DNA of 64,000 nucleotides from assembly GCA_018343915.1 (NCBI GenBank), contig JABRWF010000001.1, forward strand, positions 5,084,001 through 5,148,000. The letters run 5' to 3'. The position numbers were made by a program, and so were the translations under genes. The stretch's first letter is position 1; every line of letters starts with the position of its first letter. Of this stretch, positions 43,744 through 55,582 are shown in pieces. A model generated the notes under the pieces. It had not been told where the DNA came from. It made no database searches and saw only the letters and a program-made list of their open reading frames with translations. Source of the DNA: Agroathelia rolfsii. Lineage: Eukaryota; Basidiomycota; Agaricomycetes; Amylocorticiales; Amylocorticiaceae.

Positions 43744-44581
43744 TCATGAGTTAATACATATCAGTTCCAGAGAGCATGATGGCTTACATGTGCAGCAGAT
43801 GTTAAGAGCAAGAGTCACGGAGAAAAGCCCGATACGAGATGCATTGTAGGTTATCCAGTTGTCCATAATTCCCAATAAAGTCGAATACTGATCCGAGTCG
43901 AAGGTAGTTATATACTGATTGAGTACCTCTACTTCTATGTTATCAGATATATAGAGAATACCAATGGCTGAATATTCATAAGTGTCAGAACCACTCCGAA
44001 GAAAATGTAGCACACCAGTATCCGCCAGGAAAGCTACCACCAGTAATATGGCCATTCCCAAGCGTCTGTTACAAACCACATAGAAGCGAAATACCTATTG
44101 TTGAAAATATTGCAACCATGGCTCTTCAGCATATTCAGATAATGGGTTAGAAATACTAATAACAAGAACGAGTCGGAAATCAATATTGCCATTACAAAAA
44201 GGACTCCTTTATAAGTAGTAACTCAATTGTATGGCACAAAGCATGTATAATTCTTAGTCGGAAATGTATAAATATGATTTTCGTCAAGGCTTTCAAGTAG
44301 AGGAAGGGCGTGAGTATTATCTGTTGATAATTGCAGAAAATAGTCGTTGCTAGATTCTGAAAAATCATTTCCTTTAGTCACTTTAAAGATTCAAATGCAG
44401 AAGAATGAAATATTACTATTAAAGCGATCAGATACAGGACAATCAACGTGAAACACAGATGTAAAAATATCTTATTATTGACATGGGAATCCGCTTGCAA
44501 TCGCCATGAGTCAAGGATCTGCATACACTTATAGAAAAGTATTGTATAGCCCCCTATATAATATATGATTATCAGCCTCAT
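43744..44581 (-). CDS. Fungal multi-pass (7TM-like) membrane protein, copy A, probably truncated
   Basis: Start near 44,581 with hydrophobic GGYTILFYKCMQIL, then LHLCFTLIVLYLIALIVIF. Further segments are GVLFVMAILISDSFLLLV (near 44,190) and VVCNRRLGMAILLVVAF (near 44,070), ending with SRIGLFSVTLALNICC. Each block pairs with one in copy B on the other strand (GGYMAIFCRCIQVL, HALFVISIFISDSVL, RCYVVFNRSFKATLFPIIAF, SRLALFSITLALNI). It stops where copy B continues with its last helices, so the 3' part is missing. Introns are assumed between the blocks. Function unknown; such proteins are common in Agaricomycetes. Confidence 0.5.
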
Positions 44582-45078
44582 GATTATATTTGCAGGAAAG
44601 TGCTAAAAGTTATGACCATAAAGAAATATTACAATTATGACGGTGGCATACTCTGCATTGAGAACGGGAGGTTGTACTAAGTGGGCCATTGTCGGTGATA
44701 TTACAGGTACAAGTAGCTTGAAGTTGAAAACTTATGGTACACAGCTAAGCTTGGGTCCCCTCTATCACCAAAGTAACATCACCGGTTTTGCTGCCTTTAA
44801 AAGAGGAGACAGGATGTGGACATCAAAAATTTTGTGCAAGCATCTATCAATTATCAATCAGCAGTCATTTTCATCAGTTATCTCCCACATCGGCCGTCAA
44901 TAACAGCCCGTATATCAGCAGACAAAATTCCCGAGACTCCCTAATGTCATCTTTTCAGGTTATATCGCATGGGGCGCAACGGTATAGCATATTATTTATT
45001 AACGCGGACCGCGGCAATGGTACACAGATTTTCTATCGCATTGGCTTGACAAATTCATATTGAATATCAGGGGGTTAT
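44582..45078. other. Shared upstream region of the divergent membrane-protein pair
   Basis: About 0.5 kb between the two starts. I see no convincing exon; it could be a bidirectional promoter. Confidence 0.3.
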
Positions 45079-46669
45079 ATGGCCATTTTCTGTAGATGCA
45101 TACAGGTCCTCAATAGGATTTTCCGACAACGTACTAGTAACGCTACTTATATTTATAAGACCCAAATGCCCTATTTGTACTGTGCATTGATCATGCTATT
45201 TCTAACTACCACAATAGTGAATTGATTATGCACTTATGACTACATCGTATATGCTATTGACCAAGAAACTAGAATCTAGTAACAACCGTGTTCTGCAGTT
45301 TCAAACAGGTTTACTACGTTGATTCCAATGATGGATTGGTCTATTTTCCTGCGGGCTTCGCCCAAGTTCATGAGGGCTCTTTCCTGAACAAAAACTCATA
45401 TCCTGGGATATACATACTGAAGCACGCTCTATTTGTGATTTCAATTTTCATATCGGATTCGGTCCTGGTAGTTTGAATTTTACACACACTGATTATGTAA
45501 CGGAGTTAACAACCAAGGATTTTGTGCAGGTCTTGCGCTGTTATGTAGTCTTCAATAGGAGTTTCAAAGCGACACTATTCCCAATAATAGCTTTTTTAGT
45601 TGATATTGGTATGTTTCAGATGCTTCAATCTGTAAGGCGGTCACCGGCAAGCTCAACTGTCTTCTATAGCTGTTGGCTGCCTAATGATATCTGATATAGT
45701 TCAATCTTCGAGTTCTATATACTCTGTCTCCGAACTAGTAGCGAATATTGCTTATGACGCTTCCCGCTTGGCGCTTTTCTCCATAACTCTTGCTCTCAAT
45801 ATCATGTGCACATGTAAGTAAACTAGCGCTCCTTTGTTTTGGAGCCAGGGTTTCATTTGAATATATAGCAATGATTGCGTTCCGGATGTGGAAGATACAG
45901 AGACAAGCCCACCAGCACATCCCACGGTCCGGTCATGTCAGAAACACCTTTTTAACTGTTATTGGGTCTGGTATGAATGATTTCTTTTTCTCAGTAAATA
46001 TAGGAGCTGGAATTCCACACAACCTAGGTTTTATTTACTGCACCTGGATTGCAATTTTGCTAGGTACATCCTTCTTAGTTTCTGGAGTGGATGTATTCTT
46101 CCAGGATACCGTAAGTATCGATAAGCTATCAAATTTAAACTACATTGCTACCGAGCATTGATTCTGTTAAAAAACTTAGACTATACAAATTATTGTAAGT
46201 ACCAAGCCTTATGTTAAGGTTAATAATCATGAGCAAGACTAACTTATACGACACAATCTGAACAATAAACCGTTAGTAAGGCCATAACAGTAATCCCATG
46301 GATCAATTTTTAAATATTTTCACTACTAAAATATTTATATTTTAGTTCTCAATCATAATTTCACGTATGGGTCGGGATATAGGCACGGGAGGCAGTCAAA
46401 TACAAAACAGAGGCGCTGGATGGACCAATACTAGTACGTACCTTCATACGGGAACTTTTCAAAGCAGCACACCGGCCAATGTCTCTAACAAGTATGCAAG
46501 TGGCCAACCGGTACAGGTTGTGATTAGTCATGATGCCTGGCATGAAGAGGACATCGAACTAGGGAGCCATAATCCTCTATCTCTGCAAACCAGTGCATTA
46601 TCCGTACATAACGATAGTATCAAATCAGATCTAGAGAGCTTAGGAATGGAGATTAGTAGTTATAACTAG
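45079..46669 (+). CDS. Fungal multi-pass (7TM-like) membrane protein, copy B
   Basis: Proposed start MAIFCRCIQVLNR at 45,079. Later exons give NDGLVYFPAGFAQVHEGSF, the helix HALFVISIFISDSVL, RCYVVFNRSFKATLFPIIAF (near 45,535), SRLALFSITLALNIMC (near 45,770), YIAMIAFRMWKIQRQAHQHI (near 45,865), SGMNDFFFSVNIGAG, and a C-terminal soluble tail rich in Ser/Asn (46,367-46,669) after an AT-rich intron ending near 46,342. The R-x-W-x-x-x-R-Q cytoplasmic loop is typical of this fungal family as I recall it. The exon chain was assembled by eye and is approximate. Confidence 0.5.
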
Positions 46670-47900
46670 CCCTATACCTATTCATTATCAGGCTCGGGAT
46701 TAACGGAACAAACATTTTAATGGCGGAATTTAGTGGATGATTTATTGCGCAAATTGCCACAACTGATAATGGAGTGCGCAATGCGGTAATATATTTGTAC
46801 TTGTAACGCCTTAGTGACACCAAGAAATAGTTGAGCCTGACTCGGAGGCTAGATCCTATATCTGAGGTTCTATACGATTTTACTGTTATCGTTTCGTTTT
46901 GTGCCAGTGGGCGTTGAGAAAATAAATTATAATGGAACTCCTCCACATAATATGAGAGGGAACAAAGTACAACCAACAAAAATCGAGCTTGTATCCAAGT
47001 CACTCACCCACAACTTCTTGTGTAGCAGCAAGGTATCATTTGAGTTCTGTAGACTCGGAGGTGGAGGATGATCAAGGCATATTAGTAAATATTGTGCAAT
47101 GATGTGATATGCGAAATCTTTCATTGTTGTAGTATACACCTCATGCATCATGAATAAACACCTATTATATTATTAAGTTCAAGGTAAGGTGGATAGGTAT
47201 TTTCATGCAGGAGTTACATCGCTAATTGATTGTACTAGTGCAGCAATAGCAGTTAAGGATGGAGTACACGATGCTTAAGAGGTTATCATATTTTTGCTGT
47301 CGATGAATTAAATAGTGATCTTATCAAAAGATTGCAAACTAGTATAATCATAATCCTAGCTTTATTGTCCGAAGGTGGTGTGAAAAGGTAGGGAACCCTG
47401 CCCTAGGAGATTAGCACAGTTAAATTTGCATAATCCCTCCGTATCCTCCTTCATGCACTTTACAGATACTAAAGTAAGTATGTATTAAGGTATACCAGCT
47501 GCTGGGTTACATTTGCTATTAATATTAGTTTGATGATTCGAAACGACCACCACTGGCAAGTGAGCTATAAAATGAATTCCAGAGGTAATGCTATTCAAGT
47601 TGCTTCCCAAAAGATTCAACACAAGGGCAAAGCAGCAGCTCATTTCACCATGTCTTCCAGGGCCAAAATTCAACTCAGCGCTAATGGTTGTGGGAGATTC
47701 AAGAAGAGTCACTCAGACTGGCAGAGCAAGTTGAAGGGCTCGGATAGGAGTTGCCTGCTCGTGATTGATTTGCTTCCGTCGGCAAAGCTCCCAGGGTCAT
47801 TGCAACCTGAGGTGCTGCGACTATTGCTACAGTCTACACGGCCCCTCCACGTTGTTTCACACAGCTGCTGATAACACGTTGAATATTGACGAGCTGCAAA
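46670..47900. other. Intergenic region upstream of kinase copy 1
   Basis: No recognised gene. A 113-codon plus-strand frame (47,530-47,871) has no family resemblance that I can see and overlaps the likely promoter of the kinase gene. Confidence 0.3.
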
Positions 47901-49336
47901 ATGAATTATATTCAGGCAAGCATCGAATTTTTAGCAATGACTTCCTTCCCTGAACATTCCAACAGCTTGAGAAACTAGGCATGCCTCGCCGTTGTCCAAA
48001 TTCCTTGATCATTTGAAGCTTATCCAAGGGTAATTTTAGGTGAAGGAACGTATGCTACGGTATACAAGGCGAGTGAAGCCACGCATGCGTCATTTCTGAT
48101 GATAAACAAACGGACAAATCTTAGGGTCGTTCTCGCACCACGAACGAAATTGTAGCCCTGAAGGAGATCCACCTCGATGCTGAGGAAGGCACACCATCGA
48201 CCGCTATCCGCGAGATTTCACTCATGAAAGAGCTTAAGCATCCTAACGTCCTTCGCCTGCACGATGTAATACATACGGAATCGAAGCTTGTCCTCGTCTT
48301 CGAGTACTGTGATCAAGATCTGAAGAAATACATGGATCAACACGGTGACCGCTGTGCCTTGGAGCCAAATCTCGTCCGCAGTTTCATGTACCAGCTGCTG
48401 CGCGGGATTGCTTACTGCCACGACAATCGGGTCTTGCATCGCGATTTGAAGCCTCAAAATCTACTTATCAACCGAAAAGGAGAGCTCAAGATTGCAGATT
48501 TTGGTCTGGCTCGTGCATTTGGAGTGCCCGTTAACACATTTTCTAATGAGGTGGGATCTTGATGTCACAGTTTTCTGGTTTCCTGAACTAACTTGCGTAA
48601 AGGTTGTTACGTTATGGTATCGCTCTCCCGATGTCCTACTAGGATCACGCACATACAGCACATCCATTGATGTCTGGTCATGTGGTTGCATCTTTGCAGA
48701 AATGATCTCTGGCGTGCCCTTGTTCCGAGGCCGAGACAACGCGGACCAACTCCTTCATATCATGCGCATTATTGGTACACCTGACGAGAGGACTCTTCTT
48801 GGAATCGCACGAGATTCGGTGACTATCGATACTCCTTTCAGTTAATACGAAAACGCTGACATTTCCAAACATAGCCTGACGTTCAAATTAAACAATACCC
48901 ACGATACCCCAAGATTCCTTTCCAGCAAATTCTCCCCAAGGCTTCCCCTCAAGGTAACCCTTTCTGCATAATTGAGTTTCATGGTATCACTAAAATACTT
49001 CTTCCCCATCAAGCAATTGACCTGTTGGAACGCCTTCTTCAGTTCGACCCTGCTAAGCGCATGACCGCCACCGAGGCACTATCTCATCCTTATTTCACCT
49101 CCCAGCCCCAAACAATGCCTCCGCCACCAGCGTTCTACCCATACCCTCCGGCCCAGCAGGCACCCTACCAGCCGGCGGCTTTCGTGCCAGCTAATGCACA
49201 ACAATACGCAGCAGCTCAGCAGGCGCAAGCGCAAGCCCAGGCTCAGGCTCAAGCCCAGGCCCAGGCTCAGGCCCAAGCGCAGTACAATGCCAACATGATG
49301 GCTGCCGGGTACCCTGCTCAGCAAGCGTATCGCTAA
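47901..49336 (+). CDS. Pho85-like cyclin-dependent kinase, copy 1
   Basis: A Ser/Thr kinase of the Pho85/PSTAIRE CDK group, acting with a cyclin in nutrient (phosphate) signalling and the cell cycle. Exons: 47,901-47,915 (MNYIQ), 47,966-47,978, 48,040-48,068 ([10 protein letters not shown]), 48,125-48,550 ([19 protein letters not shown]; catalytic [16 protein letters not shown]), 48,603-48,818 ([23 protein letters not shown]), 48,875-48,953, and 49,014-49,336. The first three introns begin with GC, not GT, at 47,916, 47,979 and 48,069. The tail is Gln/Ala-rich (QAQAQA repeats) after [14 protein letters not shown], longer than in yeast Pho85. A close paralogue lies at 54,053-55,582. All key kinase residues are present. 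Confidence 0.9.
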
Positions 49337-49904
49337 ACCGGTTCGACTTCTGATCGCTCGGTTCCAAGTAATCTTCCTCATTTCTCATCTCTCTTAAGCC
49401 TTTTGTTTTCACTTCTTCCACGATCTCAACTTCTAATTCCGAGATACATAAACACTAATTCGTCAATTCAGCGCCAATATCCCCCTGTAAACATTTCTTT
49501 CTCTTCTCTTTTGCGTTTCTCCCTTGTTCCTCATTCATTGCCTCGAAGGAAGTGTATAGTATTAGTGTACCCTAACAAATCTTCAAGCTTCAAGTTTTAC
49601 TTTGTATGTTTTCATCATGCATTCCTGAATCGACGAATAGCCGGCCCTATTTTGCTACGACACGTCAATACAAACTATTTAATCCGATGTTTACTAAATA
49701 GCACTTCGAAATTTTTCTTATAACACTGGGATCTTACTCCGCAACGAGTAACAGTGAAAAACATTGCCTCCCCCAGGCCTTCATATACTCGCAAGTCAAA
49801 CATTCGCCCAATTCTTGACTTCATCCCCACGACCAGCCTTCTCGCGCATCATACTCCCATCTTCATTTGCAAATGAACAGTCCCAGCTCCTTAACAGCAC
49901 CTTC
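49337..49904. other. Intergenic region downstream of kinase copy 1
   Basis: 3' flank of the kinase and of the convergent beta-lactamase-like pseudogene; no gene seen. Confidence 0.4.
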
Positions 49905-51000
49905 ATCTTAGTTAAATACAACCCCCCCCCCGCCCAGCTTCCCATGTAGCTCAAACGGCATCTTGCTAGCGCTCATATTTATCCAGGTAAAGCTGTATGA
50001 CCATGAATCCAAAAATATGCTCGTATCCAGCTGGCTGGAGACTGCGTATGGGGGTGAGACGGATGTATGACGAGAAAGAGGCGTTTCCACGCCCCAAAGA
50101 GCTGATGTCGGTTTTTGTATTTCGAAAAGCTGGAACCCTCCCCCTCCCACCCCGCGCCATTGATGGTGGAGTCAACTTTGGTAAAGTCGCCAAAAAACTT
50201 GGTAACAGTAAGATGATGAATCAAACGACGTCGAAGTTGACGATGTGTTTGATGCGCAGAGCATGAAAGAGCCGTAGCCGGGGTTATTCACAGTAACAAT
50301 GTAGGAGCAGTCGGCCGGAGCTTGTACACCCGTGCTCCCTGTGGCGAGCGCCTTGAATATTTCCACCGTTGAGAATTCCATGCCGAGAAGAGAGATCATC
50401 CGCTCGCAAGCAAAGTCAGTGTAAGACTGCCGAGAGCAGGTTTAGGTTTCAAGGATGTGTGCGCCAATGACATGTATCTGGTTATACGTGGTATAGGCCT
50501 CCGGAAATCATTTTAGGAGCGTTTGAAGGCTGGCGAAGTCCGTAAGCAAGTCGCAGATGAGGCGGACACAGGAGTGCATCCACGGTATACTCTTGAGAAT
50601 TGTATGCGAAGTCATTGTCTGTGGTTATTTGCGAAGGACAGGGATTGAGAGGAGGGAGAAGTCCTTAATACATTTAGAAGTGCAGAGATACACCTGGGAA
50701 TTTCCGTAATATGACCCGCGCAAATTTGCCTTTTTATCTTGAAGACACCATTCGTCGTCTGGAAGTAGCACCTAAATTTTCATTGTCCAGTCCGGCTTGA
50801 CTACGCAATCGAATAGCGTGGTGAAGTTACGAATCTTAGCAAAGCCATTAATAAGGATACTAACAGATGACGAGAGCAAGCGTTTCGACGTCGATGCCAG
50901 TTCAAATAGGCTCTATAGTTATATAGAATGCATTTTGTTTATAAGTATTGATCCGCCCTGGTTCCGCAAACAAGTGCATGCTTAATTTCACACCATTCTT
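49905..51000 (-). pseudogene. Serine beta-lactamase-like pseudogene
   Basis: Degenerate copy of the gene at 51,295-53,492. It keeps a LFELASTSKRLLSSS block (SxxK nucleophile region, near 50,890), AYNSQEYTVDALL and LRLAYGLRQ pieces near 50,560, SLLGMEFSTVEIFKAL (near 50,380), then jumps to the C-terminal NPGYGSFMLCAS (near 50,290) and QLFGAWKRL (near 50,100). The central part with the HTG motif is deleted, and several stops and frameshifts are present. Not functional. Confidence 0.8.
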
Positions 51001-51294
51001 GAATAACATATTTGTCCAGCCAGTCCAGTAAGAACGCTCTTGATATGAAAGAATTATATAAGTCCATGTACTGGGTAAGAAAATAATACACATGGATGCC
51101 AATCAAGCAGCTAGATCTGCAAGCAAAAATCGGGGTATTAAACTGAAGACTGTGTTTTTACCAGTACAGATTCGAGCATAAAAAAGGGATACAGACCGGT
51201 TCAGGAGTCAAGAGACATTGGCACCAAGATAGAGAGGGCAGAATGAGGGAGGGATAAGTCAAACGTTCCCCAAGAATATTGTCCTCTGGCAGCT

Positions 51295-53492
51295 CTATAC
51301 CCTCACAAACCAAGCGTCCGCCCGGTTCTCAATCCCATCCGCACGTCCAGACTTCTCACGCATCCTGCCCAGAGTCTCATCCTCTTCTGAAGTAAACAAT
51401 CCCAGCCCCTTTACAACACCATCATCATCGTCAAACACAAACACCACCCTACCCAGCTTGTGGTGTTGCTCAAATGGCGTCTTGTTGGCCCCATAGCCAT
51501 CTGGGTAAAGCTGTACAGGCGTAAAATTAAAGGTATGTTCGTACCCCACCGACGCCGCCTTTAATTTAGAAATGGGCGTGATACGGATGTGTGATGACCA
51601 GAGGCGTTCCCACGCGCCAAGGAGCTGTTGTCGGCGGTAGTTTGCAGAGCTAGGAACAATAGTGGGGGTCGCGGAATCGACTTTGGCGAAGTCGTACAGG
51701 ACTTGTTGGCAGTAAGCAGACGAATTGGATGACTCTGATGGTATTCCAGATGCGCAGAGAGTGAAAGAGCCGTAGCCGGGGTTGTAATATGTTCCTGCAA
51801 ACGCATCCAAGTTCACCGATGTCTCAGCAGACTCGGTAATCTCCTCTACGTTCGTGGGGGATGCCTTTTCATCATCTCCAAGAGCCGAGTTATTTAATCG
51901 GACACTGAATGCTTGTTTTAAGAGAATATTATGGATCTTTTTCATACTACCAGATGCCGAGTCCGTGTTTGCAAGAAGAATAAAGCCGATATTGTCGTCT
52001 GGAGCGAAAGAGACTCTAGTTGAATATCCAGGGACGTCTCCGGTATGCCATACGATCTATTTCGAAAAATTGAATGTGATGAAAAGATCCAGGTTGTTCA
52101 ATGAGTTTCTTTAATGCGTAGTGGAAACAAAAAAGGAAATGAAACGGGGTATCATGACCACTTACTGAGTGGTCCAAGAAGCTATCTCGGAACCAGCCAA
52201 GGCCGTACCCAAGCAGCGGGATATCATCGTTATGCGCGACGGAGTGAGCAGTCGTCATGGTGTTGTAAGTATCCAGGGGCAGGATAATATTTTCTTGCCC
52301 ATCATGGACTTGAACACCGCGACGGAGAAGGAGCTCCATCCATTTGGTCTAGTGTACATTATATGCATGTGATCCCGGAGCAAGCCTCGTGAGAAAGACA
52401 GGAGGACTGGAGGAGAGAGGGGAGGTAAGAGGGGAAGCCACACACCATGTCAATTGCACTGCTAATAATCCCGCCAGGACCAGCATTCATGCCAGACCCA
52501 ACCTCGTCTGAGAAGCAGTGTGGAAGCAACCGGCCAGAGTCCGTCCATCCATCAGTCATCCTCCCCGTTTCGACCGCTTTGGAGATCTCAAACGTTGTGG
52601 ATTCCATGCCGAGAGGGAGGAAAATCCGCTTGCGAGCAAAGCTTGGGTAGGACTGACCAGAGTAGGTTTCTAAGATGTGCATGCCGATAACATACATCTA
52701 GTTATACGTTGTAAGACCTCAGGAGATTATCATAGAAGCGTTGAAGGAGAGCATGTACCATATTGTTGTAGGACCATCTCTGGCGCAGCTCGTAGGCGGG
52801 TCGTAAATAATGGAGACGACGGATTACATCAAGAGTGGAATCTTGAGGACCGTAAGAAAAGTCGTGTCTACAGTTACATATAGCAACTCGAGTTTAGAAG
52901 GGGGAGAATGGCACCTTGACCCAAGCCCGAATACAAGCACATACCTAGGCATGCCCGTAACATGGCCAAGAATATCCCGCAAATTTGCTTTCTCAGTAGT
53001 CCATCTATCCTCAAGCTGCCATTCAGTGTCAGGGAGCAGTGCCTGGATCTTGGTCGTCCAGTCCAGCTTGTCTACGCCCTCAGGTAGTGCGGTGACATTG
53101 CGACCACTAGCGAAATCATCGATGAGGATACCGATAGACGATGCTAGGAACGCCTTGGACACTGATGCCAATTGGAAGAGGCTCTATAGTAGGACAATGT
53201 ATAATTATTTACACAGAAAGGGATGGAAACATACGTCTTGCGTGACCCCATCACCCGATTCCGTTGCTTGGCCCCATTGAAGATATTCATGTTGCGAACC
53301 AGGATGAACGACGGCAAGGGCTAGGCCCTTGACGTTATTCTCCAGACAGATTTGTTCAATCAATCCTCGGACCTCTGAAGTCAATACCTCGCGACGGGCA
53401 ATATCAGTTTGGGACGAATATGCATTCCATAGATTGAGTAGACCAAAGAATGAAGATAGGATGGTAGTAAACGCGTTCGAGTCGAAGAGCAT
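51295..53492 (-). CDS. Serine beta-lactamase-like / class C-type hydrolase
   Basis: Member of the serine beta-lactamase-like (PF00144-type) hydrolase/esterase group; substrate unknown. Start at 53,492 (MLFDSNAFTTILSSFFGLLN, possible signal or membrane segment). Motifs in order: SVSK in LFQLASVSKAFLASS (SxxK, near 53,150), YNN in RQRWSYNNMVHALL (near 52,770), and HTG in WHTGDVPGYSTRV (near 52,050). A C-terminal beta-rich domain (AGTYYNPGYGSFTLCASG) ends at 51,295. About five introns interrupt it (for example a very short one near 52,700). All three active-site boxes are present, so it looks intact, unlike the neighbouring pseudogene. Confidence 0.8.
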
Positions 53493-54052
53493 GATCTTGA
53501 AGCAACACCGCTGAAAGAGAAAAGGCTAGGTGATATACGGCATATCCTTGCGATGGCGAAGAACTCGCCGCCGATAGCGCCGAAAGAGAGCGGTCGCTGC
53601 GCGTCTGCAGCGCAGTAGTGATGACATCGATGACAACCAGCCAAAAATTTCAGATGGAGATAGACTTGGACGCGTCAGATACAGCTTCCATCTAAATCAA
53701 AGAGTAGTAAATCCAGACTACAATAACGAATTAACATAGACGCCAATCTTTGGTGTTCAACAGATCCGAGATGGCTGAACATTCAATTGGGATTTTCACT
53801 ACAACAGGCGAACAATACTAAATGGATGTTTGAAGTACAGTAGTCTACATTAATAATGACAAGAAGGCCTGAAGGGGGGGGGGGGAGGATGAAAGATAAA
53901 AACAAAACGAGCGAGTACACCAAGAACACCGAAGTACCCAGAGAGAGAAAAGGTTTAATTATTTGACAATAGAGAATAGCAATGGCAAGAATAGAAAGAA
54001 GTTAAGACCAAGGATCCAGCGCCAGCCGATGGAGCAGGTGTGATAAACAACA
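53493..54052. other. Spacer between beta-lactamase-like gene and kinase copy 2
   Basis: Promoter side of the beta-lactamase-like gene and 3' flank of kinase copy 2. A G-tract lies near 53,876-53,887. No gene. Confidence 0.4.
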
Positions 54053-55582
54053 TCACCGGTAGGCTTGTTGTTGAGCTGCGGGGTTGCTCTGATATGGCAT
54101 CATGTTAGCGCCATACTGAGCTTGGGCCTGGGCCTGCACTTGCGCCTGAGCCTGGGCTTGCGCTTGAACGTGTGCGGCTTGGGCTTGAGCTTGGGCTTGG
54201 GCTTGGGCTTGTGCTTGCGCCTGCGTCTGTGCCTGAACTTGAGCCTGCTGGGCTGCAGTGATCTGCTGCGCAGTGCTGGTTGAGACATATGACGTGGGCT
54301 GGTAAGGTGCTTGCTGAGCATGAGGGTAGGGATAAAAGGTAGAAGATGGCCCCATGACCTGGGTTCCAGAGGTAAAGTAAGGGTGCTTGAGCGCTTCGGC
54401 AGCGGTTATGCGTTTGGCAGGGTCGAACTGTAAGAGGCGTTCAAGTAGGTCGATTGCTAAACGCGGTAATTTATTTCAATGTCGCAGGAAACGCATTCGT
54501 AACGCCGCAAACTTACCTGGAGGGGACGCTTTGGGTAGGATTTGTTGGAATGGGATTTTGGGATATCGAGAGAATTGTTTCAATTGAACATCGGGCTATG
54601 GAACATGGAAGACTTGGTTAGATGGCGTTGTGGCAATGTTTTGATGATTCGGGAGAATTACCGAGTCTCGTGCAATTGCTTGAAGTGTCCTGTCGTCGGG
54701 CGTACCAAGTATACGTACGATCTGATGCAGTTGATCTGAGTTATCTCGGCCTCGGAACAACGGCACACCAGAAATCATTTCCGCAAATATGCAACCGCAT
54801 GACCAGACATCGATCGAAGTGCTATATGTGCGCGAGCCGAGGAGGACGTCTGGAGAACGATACCATAATGTAACAACCTTGAGAGTAATTAGGAAAATAG
54901 ACATGAAGAGCGTGGTCCGTAGATCTCACCTCGTTAGAAAACGTATTGACAGGTACGCCGAATGCACGAGCCAAGCCAAAGTCTGCGATTTTGAGCTCGC
55001 CCTTGCGGTTGATGAGAAGATTCTGAGGCTTCAAATCACGATGAAGAACGCGGTTGTCGTGACAAAACGATATTCCACGAAGCAACTGGTACATGAAGCT
55101 TCGGACAGTGTTTGGTTCGAGCGCGCAACGATCGCCGTGTTGATCCATGTACTTCTTGAGATCTTGATCACAATACTCGAAAATGAGGACGAGCTTGGTC
55201 TCCGTGTGGATAACGTCGTGTAACCGAACAATGTTGACGTGCTTGAGTTCCTTCATGAGAGAAATCTCCCGGATGGCCGTGGATGGCGTGCCTTCTTCAG
55301 CATCGAGATGAATTTCCTTCAGAGCAACAGTCTCGTTTGTTGTGCGAGATCGACCCTATTTCCTTGATTAGACAGAATATAGTGAGCACTAGTGTGTCCG
55401 ACATACCTTGTATACCGTGGCGTAGGTTCCCTCACCTGCAAGGATGTGAACCATTAGTATGGCGTCATGTTTGGTAATGCGCGAAAGTGCATGCCTAGTT
55501 TCTCAAGCTGAAAAACAAAATAGGAGCATAAGCCAGATATATATAATACAGGAGCTAGGGGACGTACTTGGATGTAGTTCAT
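54053..55582 (-). CDS. Pho85-like cyclin-dependent kinase, copy 2
   Basis: Paralogue of copy 1 with the same exon layout. Start MNYIQ at 55,582-55,568; next exon LEKLG; then [10 protein letters not shown] (near 55,420); HRDLKPQN and IADFGLAR (near 55,000); [13 protein letters not shown] (near 54,850); and [20 protein letters not shown] (near 54,430). The first and third introns start GT; the second, after the LEKL codons near 55,500, starts GC as in copy 1. The tail is a longer Gln/Ala run (54,100-54,260). Kinase residues are intact. It faces copy 1 (convergent), with the beta-lactamase-like genes between, consistent with an inverted segmental duplication. Confidence 0.9.

Noticed and set aside
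47530..47871. 113-codon frame upstream of kinase copy 1
   Set aside because: No family resemblance and not present upstream of kinase copy 2; probably promoter sequence.
49079..49421. Minus-strand frames opposite the kinase tail
   Set aside because: Shadow frames of the Gln/Ala-coding repeat; the same occurs opposite copy 2 at 54,065-54,321.
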